From Pisolithus tinctorius (lineage: Eukaryota; Basidiomycota; Agaricomycetes; Boletales; Pisolithaceae), in contig JANFAH010000002.1 of assembly GCA_024663395.1 (NCBI GenBank), positions 2,790,001 through 2,854,000 on the forward strand: 64,000 bases of DNA. The letters run 5' to 3'. Position 1 is the stretch's first letter. Every line of letters begins with the position of its first letter. Below the pieces are notes generated by a model that saw only the letters and a program-made list of their open reading frames with translations, was not told the DNA's origin and ran no database searches. Both the position numbers and the translations under genes were made by a program. Positions 35,451 to 48,749 of the stretch are shown here, in pieces.

Positions 35451-36044
35451 ATTGTTGTTTAACGTACTTGGCACCGCATGGTTCGCTCGTTCAGATTTGT
35501 GTTCGTTAGGTTCTGGCGCGGGCTTCGTATTTGCATTCTTGACGAGGAATAATTACTCGGAGGTCGCACTGGCCATCTTTTTATTGTCAAAATCACACTG
35601 GAACGCTTCGCGCATCGGTAATCTCCAAGCATACTGAAATTTTAGGGACAAAACCTCGACATTGTAAAAAAGATTAGATAAAGGAAGTGCCTCATTCTAA
35701 AGCTGCAGCTTGTGTGTGGGGTCCGACCACATCGCCACCAATATATATCTATCGCTACCAAGGTTTTTCCAGACCTGAACTTGATAGAATCCAGCAACAT
35801 ACGTATATGTATACCTAACCAACACCTAGCAGCTGTCGAAGACGGAGAGAAATGAGCCGGTTAATGATACATTATGATCAGGTAGTATCAGGCAGCGCCG
35901 GAGGCAAGAAGGTGAGGGCAAAAGGGTGGGATCCGAGGCAGGAGGGATGCAGGAGTGCACAGAGGGGGACGGAGTGACGCTGTGGGGAAGATACTCACGT
36001 AGAAATGCGAACCCCCCAGCCAAGCCGGGAAACCACACAATCAC
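35451..36044 (+). other. helicase 3' flank joined to RMI1-helicase spacer
   Basis: About 35,810-36,020 repeats the spacer normally found between RMI1 and a helicase (AACCAACACCTA, AAATGAGCC, GGTGGGATCC-like), but neither gene is attached. It ends at the second inverted block. No gene is supported. Confidence 0.5.
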
Positions 36045-38250
36045 CTACAGTGTCATAATATCTGACGGTGCGGGGCCGAGTACTCGTGTGGATGTAACTT
36101 CAGACGACACAGATACATACATCAAATTCAAGATTCGAATATACAGGAAGGTCAGCATGTGGTCACGTATTCCGTTCTACCATCTTCTGCGTGACCGTCT
36201 ACATATCGGCGGGTGCAACTACTTCATTCCTCGTCAATGTCAGCCTCAGGGAGTGACGCAGAGCTGAATTTATTCCCCAAAACACTGAGTTCCTCCTCCA
36301 CTTGCGTAAGATCGACGGGTTCCAGTCCTAGCTCTACCTTTCCAGAGCCGGAAGTTTCTGGTACAACCTGCCCAGGGAATGAGACGAGATGAATCTTGGG
36401 CTGGAGAACCTGGTTGACTGCCGTGATCCTCCGCGGGTCAAAGTAACGAAGGCGGGCGACCGGGTAAGGCACCGCCGACTTCACGCTGCAACAACAATTA
36501 GAATCTTCAAGTAACATTGAACACAGGTCACGTTGGGACATACGTCAGGTTAACGCTAGAGACAATCTTGACCCTCGCAGGTACGCGGCGCACAACGATA
36601 CGTGTGGAGGTGCCTATAGTTGTATAGAGCATGCCGACGAAGCCTCCCTATAGTTTACATTGTTTATTAGTTACGGGACGAAGAGGTCTCAGGGTCCGAC
36701 CTACCAATCGATCTTCAGAAGGGATTGGGTTGACTACTGTCTCTCCTTCAATCTGCACGTCCGTGGTTCTCAAAGGTCCAGCTTCGCTCTGCCCGAGTAA
36801 TAGTTCCTTGTACTCGTCGCGAGTGGCAGTTTTCCCGTTGACGACGACTTCGAGGTTCTGGGCAAAAGTAGCGTCAAAGATCCTGTTGAATCTGTCCGTC
36901 GTCTTGCTTCGCAGGAGAGAACTAATGCGTGAAGATGTCCAGACAGGAAGAGGGGGGAGGACGAGTTCTGATGCCATAGCTGTTGTTCGGTGATCTGTGT
37001 TTGTAGGTTGTGAGTCTCAGTGCCAGGCCATTCGTGCTTTATATCTTGAACGAGATCTCCATTTCAGGGCTCTGGACTTTGAGGACAGCAGGTGAGTGCC
37101 AATGGCATGTGTGGCCATGACACCGGTTTTCCCCTACTTCCATGAATCCTTTCCATCATGCCCTGACCAGCGACTCAGATAGGAGTCTCACCAACTGTAC
37201 TAGTGCCCACGTTCTCCTGTGACGGTTTTCAGAACCGGAGGAGATTAGGGGCTCGATATGGAACAAATGAGTAAACCGCATCAACCCAGTGATCGCCGCC
37301 CATATGAGATCAGAAAGCACGTACTTCCGTGACTCCATCGACATCAATTGCAAAACAACTGTGGGCGATGTAGAAGCCTAATGCTTTACATGGGTGGCTG
37401 CACTTTCCAGAGGTCTTGGTCGCGAGATACGATACCGAATCGCAGACGTACAAGCAGTTCACGGTTTAGTGCCGCATCCGCTTTGCTACGCATGCCACGG
37501 CGTCTGTGAAGTCATGAAACAGTGAGCGTTCATTCGTCCTGTCTGCCCGAGCTTCGGATCTCGACGGTGCTGTGGGCAAAGTTAGATTTTGGACAGATCC
37601 CACACAACCGGGCCCGGTGTTATCAGTAACCGTCTCAACGTCCACCCTCATCTCAACAAGGGACATTCTGTTACATCAAGTAATTCAAGTATGTCCGCAG
37701 CATGAAAGGGTCGCAAAAGCATGAGCGTGACTGATGGGATCCAAAACCTTATGGGAAGACGTATTGTAAGGGGGAAAAACTTAGTCCTTCAATTCCAACA
37801 TTCGGTTTGGGCAAGGTGTTATTCTGGCTCTGAGACTTACCGGAGGTACCACCGCACGGTCCAAGATTCCAATGGTGTCGGAAGTATCCGGTGAGCGCGA
37901 GTTTCTTTTTTAATAGAAGAGGGGTGCGATGCTGCGCGGTCAAATTACGTTACGCATTTATTCCGAACCCACATTTTGGTTCTCGACTGCCTGAACCCCG
38001 AATGCGTGAGAATTCTTCTATGATAATTCATACAGGTCACCTGGATCAGCGCTGATGCACATCAAAGCGAACTGCCACGATAGGGATGAACTCACCGTTC
38101 GTACGTGCTATGGACATGCGGTTGTCATTTGAGGGTTTTTCGCTTATCCCGCAACCCGTCAGGGCTGTGCAAACATTAGGTCTGCCCTTCTTTTTTGACT
38201 TGGTTGTTCTCCTAGACCAAAACACGCAATCCGAGTTCAATGGTTAATTC
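36045..38250 (-). repeat. inverted copy of the small-gene block, second
   Basis: Reverse complement of a block equivalent to about 24,600-26,810, including the small gene (36,224-36,977), the LSDLIWAAITG segment (37,200-37,353), and at its far end a segment similar to 24,640-24,740 (38,046-38,130). Confidence 0.75.
36224..36977 (-). CDS. small NTF2-like-pattern protein, copy d
   Basis: Exons 36,705-36,977, 36,544-36,647 and 36,224-36,485 on the minus strand give 212 residues without stops. It lacks three N-terminal codons and a few in the C-terminal part compared with copy a (LPANETYG reduced to a shorter VVPETSG). FNRIFDATFAQNLEVVVNGK and DPRRITAVNQVLQP are kept. Function unknown. Confidence 0.65.
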
Positions 38251-39821
38251 GAGACACATTCGCCCCTACCCTCAGCGTGGTTATCCCGGGTGCTAAGTAT
38301 TGGGATTAAAGGCAGCCGGTCCCACTCCCGCAGGTATCAAAGTTGAAGCGAGCATAGAGGGCAGATGGAAAGACCGACACGCACGAAAGATGGGCTGCAC
38401 CAGAATATTCTGCATGAAGTGTGCTCCCTGACGACGTCAAATACCTATCCATTTTAGTGTGCTGATGATGTTTGTTGTTAGCTTCCCATTTACTGACCTC
38501 ACGACCAGACAATAATACGTTTCTACGGCTTTTACTTGAGCTTGGGACAATGCAGGTACGGGATCTGCTCAAACCTCCCGCCAAAATCCTTTTCTGAGCT
38601 TGAATCTTCTCACTCAATTGAACTATTAGCCAGCCTGTGTTGTTCAAAGCCTGCTGCTGTTCCACCCCCGCCACTTCCGAATGCTTCCTCCCCACAACTA
38701 CCCGGTCATTCCTTGATACACCATCCACAGTACATGGCATTCATATGTTGCGATCTTGGGAGTCTACTCCGATACGGAAGGTTCGTGTGTAGCGGTCAAG
38801 TCAGGAGTGGCTGAGGCTTCGACACATTTCCTTGATATGTATTCTGGCTGTTTACTGGTCGGGACTGCATTGAAACGCGCACAGCGCGTAGATCTCGATG
38901 CTCAAGGAAGTCGTACCACCCGTTATCGGGCGGAATTTTGAAAGCTGGAGTTTGAAATTTGAATGCGATGGAGACTTTTTCTTCTCAAGGCTTCACTGCT
39001 CTGCGTGTTGGTGTTGGATCTGATCAAACCTCCACCACGATCTGATTACTGTTGTACGATGTATTTCAGTGTCAAACTAACAAATAGTCTAGGTGTATCT
39101 ATCTCGAATCGGACTCAGGAGGGGTAATACGCGATCATTTAAATTGACAACGCGTTGTACGAGAAGATAACACCCTGAAGAAAGGCAGAGCAAGGGGGGT
39201 ATAAGCCACGCGGGACTCCGTGGAATGTGACCAGCCATGGAATCTAGGCATCGTGCCGAACGTGTACAAGGCTGTACAAGGCATGAAGAAGCAACAGGGA
39301 GAAGTTCGACGCAAGATTGCGGGACGAAGGCGACGAACAGTGTCAACGCGATCAGGCAGGGAAGCCGCGGAAGTTTCCCAGACTACTGCGTTGGGAAATC
39401 CCATTAATTGGTGCGAGGAGTAGCTAGTAAAAACCAACAACGGAGAAGGTAATGTGACTTCCTTACAATGGACTTTACTAAACCGTCTTCTCCCCGGTAG
39501 ATGCTATGTGGAATCGTACGTACCACCACCCTTACGACCACTAGTCCAAATTGTACCTCCATCTGCATACTGCACAGTGGCAAGGGACAACGCTCTCCAA
39601 AGGTGACTATCGCCATGGGTGTTTGGGTGCGTATCTTGTATCTTTCGGGTTTCCTGACGTACTCGTGTTACACAGGATGCTTCCTTATCTGTAGGCTGCC
39701 TCGTGCTGTGGACCGCCCAACGCCCATTTTCGTTATGGTCATCAGACATAAAGGCCTGTTCGCCGCGTTTCAGAGTCACTGTTCGTTGCCTTCATCAAAC
39801 CCTCCCCTCTCGTCTCTCTCT
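38251..39821 (+). other. helicase copy 3 upstream region
   Basis: Repeats the helicase upstream spacer (38,455-38,990 resembles 18,895-19,420; 39,110-39,440 resembles 19,580-19,880). The frame from about 39,674 (GCFLICRLPRAVDRPTPIF) to 39,822 is open and continuous with the helicase, so the true protein probably starts upstream of 39,822. Confidence 0.5.
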
Positions 39822-42800
39822 ATGTCTCTCGCATTATCGACCGTCACGCCCAGATTGTTCCTGCGCCACTCTTCCCAAATCTCCTTTGAGACTTCGTCAG
39901 AAGATTCCTTAGATGCAAGGCACCTTCGCTCATTGCTCAGTACAGTGATGCCCGAAGGTGCCATTGGCATCTCAGCCTCGTATCGGGAAAATCGCAAGCT
40001 TAGCGCTATCGCTTTCTCTTCACCGTCTAGAGCTCTGGTGGTACACCTCACCGGTGGTGATCTGTCTCCAGACAGTGACCATAGCAAGCGAAATAGGGGA
40101 AGGCACCTCCTCCAGAAAGAAATTCTCTGCAATGAAGACTACCGGAAGTGTGCATTCAACATGGATCGTATTGCGATTGCCTTGTACTTGGACATGGCAC
40201 TGCGCATTGATAGTGCGGTGGATATGCTCTCGGTGTCGTTGGGTAACAGGCGATCGCTGCAGGCGCTTATGAATGCCATGGGCGGCGAGTGGACTTTACA
40301 CAAGTCAAACGTGAAAGCGTTGTTTTTCAGTAACGAATCGTGCCCCGTATCAATTTCCGACCTTGTCCAGCAAGCCTGGGCAGCTTGTCAAGCGTCTATC
40401 CTCCCTGACATGGCCGGGCGCATCCCCGCGCTGGGTAGGATCAGCACGAGTACGATACCAGATAAGGTATGTGCGAACAGTCAAAATTAATTCGTCCGTT
40501 CACATAATCTCGCATTATTTCTCTGGTACAGCATATGACAGTACTTGCAAAGATCTCGCGTGATGGAGAGCTTTTAGATTCCTTGAAGCCACTTTCTGTG
40601 AGGAACGATGTTGTACCAGGTATCACGGGGGCGATGGATGGTCTTACATTGACTTCTGACCGCTACTCGACTCGTATCAGAAGCTCCGCTCAGCAGGTAT
40701 GTTAATAACGATGCATCGGAGTTGGGTGGGTAAGAACATTCTTCCTGCATAGGTCCTCCAGATAGAGACACGGAACGGTGTTCAAGTATCGGGTCGCGCT
40801 ATCCACGTCGAAGGGCGCCAGGCACACATCGAAATTTCCGGTTCTCTCCATGGTGACGAAATACAGTCGGTGACGACATTTGGCAAGGCGGACCTCACGT
40901 CTGCAGAGGCTTGTCGCGAAAGCATTATCCTCGCTATCTTGAAAGGGGAGTCCACTGTCATGTCACATCCTTTTTTTACGGCCATATGGCTCCCGAAAGA
41001 TCCAATTCGTTGGCTATCACCCGTCCATCTGAAGCCCGGGATACCGATTCATTGCCGAAATATCAAAGTCAACGCCTCTCAGGAAAAAGCTATCGAAAAA
41101 ATCTTGTCTGCCGCGGATAAGGATCGAGTAGTGCTGATTCAGGGAGCCCCAGGAACCGGCAAGACGACAGTCATCACTGCTGCTATTACCAGCATTATTT
41201 CAGCCACCGGTGCCAGTAGTCGGACTGTTTGGATAGCTGCACAATCAAACGTCGCTGTGAAGAACATTGCCGAGAAGTTTGCCAGCGAGGAATTCTATGA
41301 TTTCAAATTGCTGGTGTCGAAGGAATTCCACTTTGGGTGGTGCGTCCCCACATGCTCTGAAAATCTTCTGCTCAGTAATTGTCATAGGCATGAGTATCTT
41401 TACGAGAAGCTTGAATCGTGCCTCATTTGCTCTGATGAGTTCAGTGACGATGTCGTCGGCACGTCCAGCCAACTTGGCGGGGCTAGGGTCATCCTGTGCA
41501 CACTAAGCATGTTATCAAATAACCATATAGCGTCCTTCGTTCATGTCAATCCGGTAGACGTTCTAATCTTTGACGAAGGAAGTCAGATAGAAGTCGGAAA
41601 TTACCTCCCGGTTATTCACCGCTTTATGCACAGCCTAACAAAGCTGGTCTTTATTGGAGACCCTAAGCAGCGTAAGTCGTAATCATGGCTCTTTTCTCGT
41701 TTCTGAACACGTTGCAGTGCCACCTTATGGTCAAGAGGACATCTCGACACTACAGAGCATCTTCGAAGTCAAGCACCTTCGCAAAGAAGTACTATTCTTG
41801 GATACGCAGTGTGGGTCAACTCCTTCCGACTCATGTATGTCGAATGACTTCTCTAGATCGCATGCCGAGCGCCGTCGGCGACTTCATATCACAGAAAGTC
41901 TACAATGGAAAGCTGAAGACCTGTCATGAAGACCTCGTCCGTTTTCCGTGCCGCTTCGTCAATGTTGAAAGAGGACAGGAAAAACAGTCAGAAAAGAGTT
42001 GGACCGTGCGTTACTCTCTTGATATCAATGACTGTACATTGATATCAAGATAGAATCCTTCAGAAGCACGAGTTGTGGTGCAGATTGCCGGTGAATACCA
42101 GGCTAATAGACTTGACTTTCGTATCATCACACCATATGATGCCCAACGCGCTCTCATTGAACGTGAGCTGAAAGAGGCAAAGATACGTCATGAAGACAAA
42201 GTATTCAACGTAGACTCATTTCAAGGTTTGCTCTCTCATCCTGGTTCTTCCCTTCCAAGCTCAACCTAGGTCCAGGCAACGAAGCGGAACACATCATCAT
42301 CTCTGTAGTCAGAACGGACAAACTTGGTTTCCTGGCTAACCAGCGACGGACCAATGTCATGCTCACCCGTTGCAAGAAGACCATGGTTATATGCACGAGC
42401 AAAGCATTTATATGGGGTCCGGCGGCATCAACTCTCATCGGAGAGCTTGCAGCCACTCTTGGACCACAAGCATGGGTACATGGAGACCTTCAACTCATCA
42501 CGCCTCCCCGGGATGTAGTACTGCGTCGCCCCAACACTCACTTACCTGTACACCACGTTGCCGATACGCGAACCCAAAGCGGTCACACACCCGGTAGCTC
42601 CCCGACATCTCCTCACAATCGACCACAAGCGCGGGAATATGGAGGTGCTCAACTCACTACGCCACTCCGAGAGATAGCATTGCACCGCCACACCACTCAT
42701 TTGACTGCACACTACCCCCCCACATTCGCAAACGTTGCGGCCGGACGAACCCAAGGCGGTCACTCACCCACCAGTTCCTCGACATCACTCCAAGATCACC

Positions 42801-42922
42801 CATCATCATCGCGATCACGCCGACGGAACGCCTCTAAAACCCACCCTACAACCGAACAAGGACCGTGTATTAAAAATGTGTGGCTGGAAATTGGGGTCCA
42901 TCGGGGTCGCTATAGTCGCTAG
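39822..42922 (+). CDS. UPF1-like SF1 helicase, copy 3
   Basis: Exons 39,822-40,466; 40,532-40,696; 40,753-41,671; 41,718-41,810; 41,857-42,005; 42,054-42,225; 42,276-42,922 give at least 929 residues; the frame extends upstream to about 39,674, so the start is conservative. Motifs: GAPGTGKTT (Walker A with Ala for Pro), IFDEGSQ, GDPKQLPP, DTQYRMP, VDSFQGNEAEHI, RRTNVMLTRCKK. Only about two C-terminal repeats, then a basic SRSRRRNASK tail that may act in nuclear import. This is the only copy with the GCFLICRL N-terminal exon uninterrupted, and with copy 4 it forms a separate clade by tail type. Confidence 0.8.
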
Positions 42923-43520
42923 TTACAAAGACAGCGTGATGCGACATCACTCAAAGAAAGCGATTTCTGCATTATAGTGGGGTCGGTTCTCGGAAGAGCT
43001 CATTTCGATGAGGCCCGGTTGCTCGTAGCCTACTATCCACTAACCTTCGAGATGTGACGAATGTTTAAATATGTCGTGATCTGAAATCTGCCAGAGTTGA
43101 TGCATTGTGCACGTCAAAGGGCAAAACTTTGCGGTTAAAACAATTTCTGCCCATGCTCTCGACCAGATTTTAATTTTTTGGGGGGAGAAGTAATACATTA
43201 TGTAGCAACTGACCTGTGTAGCCCTACATAACCACTGTACCCGAGAGTCGAGACCGCTATCAGGGCCAACCAGTCCGAGGAAAGATGCTCTTACTCACTT
43301 CCCGTCAGAGCATGTCGGTGACGGGTGTGCGTGGGATGTGAACCTGTCAGAGGTCCCCATTGCACTGGGTATGAGAGGGCTTATAGCCAAAAAAACCTCG
43401 AGGTTGGATACTCAGTCCTTGTATAAGTCTAGATCACATTGTATGAGGGACGCTTTCCAGACTATCAATCATAGATAGAGGTCAGGTGTCAATCCATAGT
43501 AAATCGTTGATTAATCGTTG
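42923..43520. other. helicase 3' flank and retroelement 3' region
   Basis: The first 130 bases resemble the flanks after the other helicases (CTATCCACTAACCTTCGAGATG). The rest is unique and lies downstream of the minus-strand retroelement remnant. No gene. Confidence 0.4.
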
Positions 43521-43524
43521 CTTT

Positions 43525-44400
43525 TCACCTTGTCATTGTAGTGCTGGCCGAGTGAGCTATTCCTTGAATCGTCCGTTCACGCCTAATGACCCATAGAAGG
43601 TAGACAGATTCCGATAGGATGATCCTCGACAGTCTTGAGAAGGTTTTGTTGTCGTGATGTAATGGGATGGCGATGTTTCCAGATCCGGGAACGAGCCTGA
43701 GGGATATCTCTCGCCAGGGGGCAAGGGGCATTGGCTAGATGCGGCGGGCTAGGAACCAGATTAGTTCTGCGCGAGGGCGTTTACAGTCGAAAAGGATGTG
43801 GTGCTCTAGGGATTCGGGAGTGCTGTAGGGTGGGCGATATTCGTATGCCGGTATCCTAACCAGAAGTCTCCAATTCGCCGAGCACCATGTAGAACTTTGA
43901 AAAGAAGGAACGGACGGAACATCTAATGTCGTGTTGCCAGCCATCTAGCCAGATTTGTCTGTCTGTCACTATGTGTCGATTAACTACTAATACTGCACTT
44001 CGTACCTTGTCTAGGTTGGCGGTAGTCTTCCGGGCATGGGTTTGCCTGTCAAGGGTGTTAATGAACTTATAGGTACATGGACGCTCGCGAGGATGCACTA
44101 AGTTGGGGACCAACCAGTGAGAATTTGGCTGAAAGCCTGCTTCTTCGTTTCACCTGACGTCTTTGTGACCTTAAATCTATTGAGAGCGGATCGATGTTCC
44201 CCTGCACCCGAGGTGACAGGTTACTCATCTGGAGGTTGGGACCTGAGACCACTGTCCATCCAGTGGTTGCCAGTGAACGGGTTAGAGATCGTATAACGTA
44301 TGTATTATGAGTCGGCCATACCAGTACTTGGCTCGGTCGACAGAGACGCTGCCACCGGTTTTGGGGACTTGGTTCGTGTTCGTCTCCAGGGACCCCGATC
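43525..44400 (-). pseudogene. retroelement C-terminal remnant (zf-RVT-like)
   Basis: Minus-strand fragments in several frames: YKFINTLDRQTHARKTTANL, TDRQIW, SLEHHILFDCKRPRAELIW, then LSRIILSESVYLLWVIRRER. This order matches the region after the RNase H domain of non-LTR-type retroelements in mushrooms, with the zinc-binding HILxxC motif. Reverse transcriptase is absent and frames are broken, so this is a truncated dead copy between two helicases. Confidence 0.6.
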
Positions 44401-45051
44401 ACTTAGTTCGTCAGTGGATGGCTGTGAGTGGGACGGGATGCATGCGCCACTCACTTCGTCTGAGAGTATTTGGACATAATTAGGGAGCCCTCTTGCCATT
44501 CGCAGCAGAAAGCTGGCGTCAGCAAGTGGTCGTGAAGACTCGGGGAGGAGACATTTGGGGTGATTGATGGGTCGAAGACCTACTATAAAGTTGTGCCATT
44601 AATGGTGCGTAGTAGCAATGACCCACAGCGGAGAAGGCGATATGCAGTGACTGCCATGCAATGGACTTGGCTAAGCCGTCCGAGTCGTTTCCCAGGTGCC
44701 TACGTGGAAGCTGTACGTGCCAACACCCTTCGACCACTGGTCCGAAGTGCACCCTCATCTGCATACCTGCATCGTGGGAGGTACCAACGTTCCCCGAACT
44801 CACATAGATATTTGACCTCTGCAGAAATGCCTATTTCGATGGGGCATTCAGGTGCGTGTCTGGTATCCTTCAGGTGTCCAGACGTGACTAACTCGTGTTA
44901 CACGGGATGCTTCCTTACCTGCAGGCTGTCTGGTGCTGTGGATCGCCCAGCGCCCATATTCATTATGGCCGTCAGATATAAAGGCCTGTTCGCCGCGTTT
45001 TAGAGTCGCTGTTCCTTGCCTTCGTCAATTCCCCCCTTCAACTGGTCCTCG
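44401..45051 (+). other. helicase copy 4 upstream region, interrupted exon
   Basis: 44,659-44,850 keeps the QWTWLSR...YVEAVRANTLRPLV frame of the presumed upstream exon, ending at a GTGCGT donor. The next exon (GCFLTCRLSGAVDRPAPIF, from 44,908) runs in frame to a TAG at 45,001-45,003 (CAG in copies 3 and 5), just before the retained start. Confidence 0.5.
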
Positions 45052-48000
45052 ATGTCTCTCGCACTATCGACCGTCACGCCCAGATTGTTCCGGGACGACT
45101 CTTCCCAAATCGTCTTCGAGACTTCATCAGAAGATTCCTTAGATGCAAGGCACCTTCGCTCATTGCTCAGTACAGTGATGTCCGAAGGTGCCATTGGCAT
45201 CTCTGCTTCGTATCGAGACAATTGTCAAATTAGTGCTATCGCTTTCTCTTCACAGTCTAGAGCTCTGGTGGTTCACCTCACTAGCGGTGATCTTTCTCTA
45301 GGCAGGAACGATAGAAAGCGAAATAGAATTATCCAAGGAAGGAACCTCCTCCAGCAACAAATTCTCTGCAATGCAAACTACCAGAAGTACGCTTTTAGAA
45401 TGGATCGTATTGCGATCGCATTGTACTTGGACATGGCGCTCTGCATTGATGGCGCAGTAGATATGCTTTCGGTGTCGTTGAGCGGCAGGCGATCCCTGCA
45501 GGCACTTGTAAACGCCATGGGTGGCGAGTCGACTTTAGAAAAACCAAACGTGAAAGCGTTATTTTTCGATAACGAGTCGCGTTCTGTATCAGATTCAGAT
45601 CTTGCTCAGCAGGCCTGGGCAGCTTGTCAGGCGGCCGTCCTCCCTCGCATGGCCTCGCACTTTCAGGCATTGCGAAGGATCAGAACAAATACAATACCGG
45701 ACGAGGTATGTGTTGGTGGCCAAAATTAATCTGCTTGCTCACACTACGTTGCATCGTCTCCGGTACAGCATATGGCAGTGCTTGCCAAGATCGCCCGTGA
45801 TGGGGAGCTTTTAGATTCCTTGAAGCCACTTTCCGTGAAGAACGATGTTACGTCAGACGTCACAGTGAAAATGGATAAACTCACGTTGACCTGTAGTCGC
45901 TACTCGACTCGTATCAGAAGCTCGGCTCAGCAGGTATGTTAACAAAAATGGATTGGACTTGAGTATACGTGAACATTTTTTCTGCACAGTTCCTGCAGAT
46001 AGAAACACAGGATGGTGTTCAAGTTCCGGGTCGTGCTGTCCATGTCAAAGGACGGGGAGCTCAGATCAAAATTCTAGGTTCCTTTGATAGAAACAAGATA
46101 AAGTCGGTGACGACGATCGGCAAGGCAGATCTCACGTCTGCTGAGACTTGTCGCGAAAGCGTTATCCTCGCTATCTTGAAGGGGGAGTCGACCCTATTGT
46201 CACATCCATTCGTTAAGGCCATATGGCTTCCCAAACATCCAATCTGGTGGATGCCATCCGGCCACCTCACGCCCAAGATACCGATTTCTTGTGTGAATCT
46301 TAACGTCAATCCTTCTCAGGAAAGAGCCATCGAGAAAATCTTGTCTGTCTCAAATGAGGATCGAGTGGTGCTGATTCAGGGACCCCCGGGAACCGGCAAA
46401 ACGACAGTTATCACTGCTGCAGTTACCAGCATTATATCGTTCCCGGCTTGCAGTAGTCGAACTGTTTGGATAGCTGCACAATCAAACGTCGCTGTGAAGA
46501 ACATTGCCGAGAAGTTTGCCAAAATAGGTTTCTATGACTTTGCATTGTTGGTGTCGGTGGAATTTCACTTTGATTGGTGCGTCCTCATACGACTGGAAAA
46601 CCTTCCGCTCAACGAATGTCATAGGCATGAACATCTTTACGAGAGGCTTGAACCGTGCCTCATTCGCTCTGACAAGTTTAGTGCCGATATCTTTGGCGCG
46701 TCCAGGCAACTTCGTGGGGCTAAGGTCATCCTGTGCACCCTGGGCATGTTATCCAATGACCATATTGCACCCTTCGTCGAAGTCAATCCAGTGGATATTC
46801 TAATATTTGACGAAGGGAGTCAGATAGAGGTCGGGAATTATCTTTCGGTTTTCGACCGTTTTAGGTACACTCTGGAGAAGATTGTTTTTATTGGAGACGA
46901 CAAGCAGTGTCAGTCATGACTCTGGCTCTTTTTTCGTTTCTTGATTGCGTTGCAGTGCCACCTTATGGTCAAGAGGACATCTCGACACTACAGAGCATCT
47001 TCGAAATCAACCACCTTCGCAAAAAAAAACTGTTCTTGGATACACAATGTGAGTCAACTCGTTCCGGCTCACATATGTCTTCTGACCTCTCCAGACCGCA
47101 TGCCGAGCGTCATTGGCGACTTCATATCGCGAAAAATCTACAACGGGAAGTTAAAGACCTGTCACAAGAACTCGGTTAGTCTGCCATGCCGTTTCGTGGA
47201 TGTTGAAAGAGGGCAGGAAACACGATCAGGAAGGAGTTGGACAGTGCATTGCTTTCTTGATTCCAATGGCTTTACGCTGATATCAACGTAGAATTCTTCA
47301 GAAGCACGAGTTGTAGTGCAGATTGCCGCTGCATACCAGGCTAAAGGACTTGACTTTCGTATCATCACACCATACGACGCTCAACGCGCCCTCATTGTAC
47401 ACGAGCTGGAAGAAGCAAAGTTACGTCACGAAGACAGAGTATTCAACGTAGACTCATTCCAAGGTTTGCTCTCCCACCCGGTCCTGCCTTTCCAAACTCA
47501 CTCTAGTTCCAGGCAACGAAGCGGATCACATCATTATTTCTGTGGTTAGATCGGACAAACTTGGCTTCCTGGCTAAACAACGACGAACCAATGTCATGCT
47601 TACCCGTTGCAAAAAGACTATGGTCATATGCACGAGCAAAGCATTCGTATGGGGTCCAGCAGCCTCTACTCTCATTGGAGAACTTGCAACCGCTCTTGGA
47701 CCACAAGCGTGGGTACACGGGGATATTCAATTCATCACGCCTCCCCGGGATGTAGTACCGCATCACCCAAATACTTACTTAACTCCGCACTACCTCCCCG
47801 CGTTCACCCAAAGTAGTCACACACCCGATAATTCTTTGGCATTGCTTCGCAGTCGGCCACAGTCGTGGGTATTTGGCGATGCTCAACCCATCACGCCGCT
47901 CCGGGGCCCGGTACCGCATCGCTCTAACACTTATTTAACTGCACACCACTTCCCCACGTTCCGTAACGTTGCAGGTGAACAAGTCCAAGGCAGCTACGCA

Positions 48001-48414
48001 CCCACTAGTTCTCCGCCGGCACCCCACAATCGACCACAAGCGCGGGTATATGGGGATGCTCAATTCATCACGCCGCTTCGGGGCATGGTACCGCATCGCT
48101 CCAACACTCACTTAGCCGCACATCACCTCCCCACGTTCACGAATGTTGCAGATAAACGAACAGAAGGCAGTCACCCCCCCGCTAGTCTTCTGACGTCACC
48201 TCTATCACAATCGCGCCAACCGACCACCTCTGAAGTCCACCCTACACCCGCGAACGTTGCAGGTAAACAAACCCAAGGCGGTCAAGCACCCGCCAGTTCT
48301 TCGACACCAATTAATAATCACTCATCACCATCACGATCGCGCCGACGGAAGACCTCTAAAGCGCGCCGCACATCGAAGAAGAAGCGTAGTAAAAAAGCGC
48401 GCGGCGGGAAATAG
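45052..48414 (+). CDS. UPF1-like SF1 helicase, copy 4
   Basis: Exons 45,052-45,705; 45,769-45,933; 45,990-46,908; 46,956-47,048; 47,095-47,243; 47,292-47,463; 47,513-48,414 give 1,017 residues. Motifs GPPGTGKTT, IFDEGSQ, GDDKQLPP, DTQYRMP, VDSFQGNEADHI and RRTNVMLTRCKK are intact. Three to four C-terminal repeats are followed by a strongly basic end (SRSRRRKTSKARR, KKKRSKKARGGK), the clearest nuclear-localisation-like tail of the family. The third-exon donor is GTCAGT here and in copy 5, against GTAAGT in copies 1 and 3. Its 3' flank continues directly into the right duplication copy. Confidence 0.8.
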
Positions 48415-48749
48415 GAACCATTGGGGTCCCTACATTAGCTACCGGACAGCGTGGCGTGGTGCGATACAATGAAGAAAAGAAAAGAAAAAAAAACTTGCTG
48501 CTACTCCTGGACTACAGTAGGCACTGGTTATCGCGTCGTATACGTAGCACTTAGAGCTGGCTCTCGTGTGAACTCGTTCTCGATGAAGCCTATCTATCCA
48601 CCAACGTTCGAGACGACGTCGATAAAATTTCTAAGCATTAGTTTAGTCACCTCACCTTTTGGCCTGTGTCTGGAGGAGGACTGCTCTTGCGAAGCGACTA
48701 CCACAGTCCGATGCAGTCGACCTATCGAAAGACTCGCCGAGCTAATATT

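Noticed and set aside
43525..44400. An intact reverse transcriptase element between helicases 3 and 4
   Set aside because: Only the C-terminal region is present and it is spread over several frames with stops.
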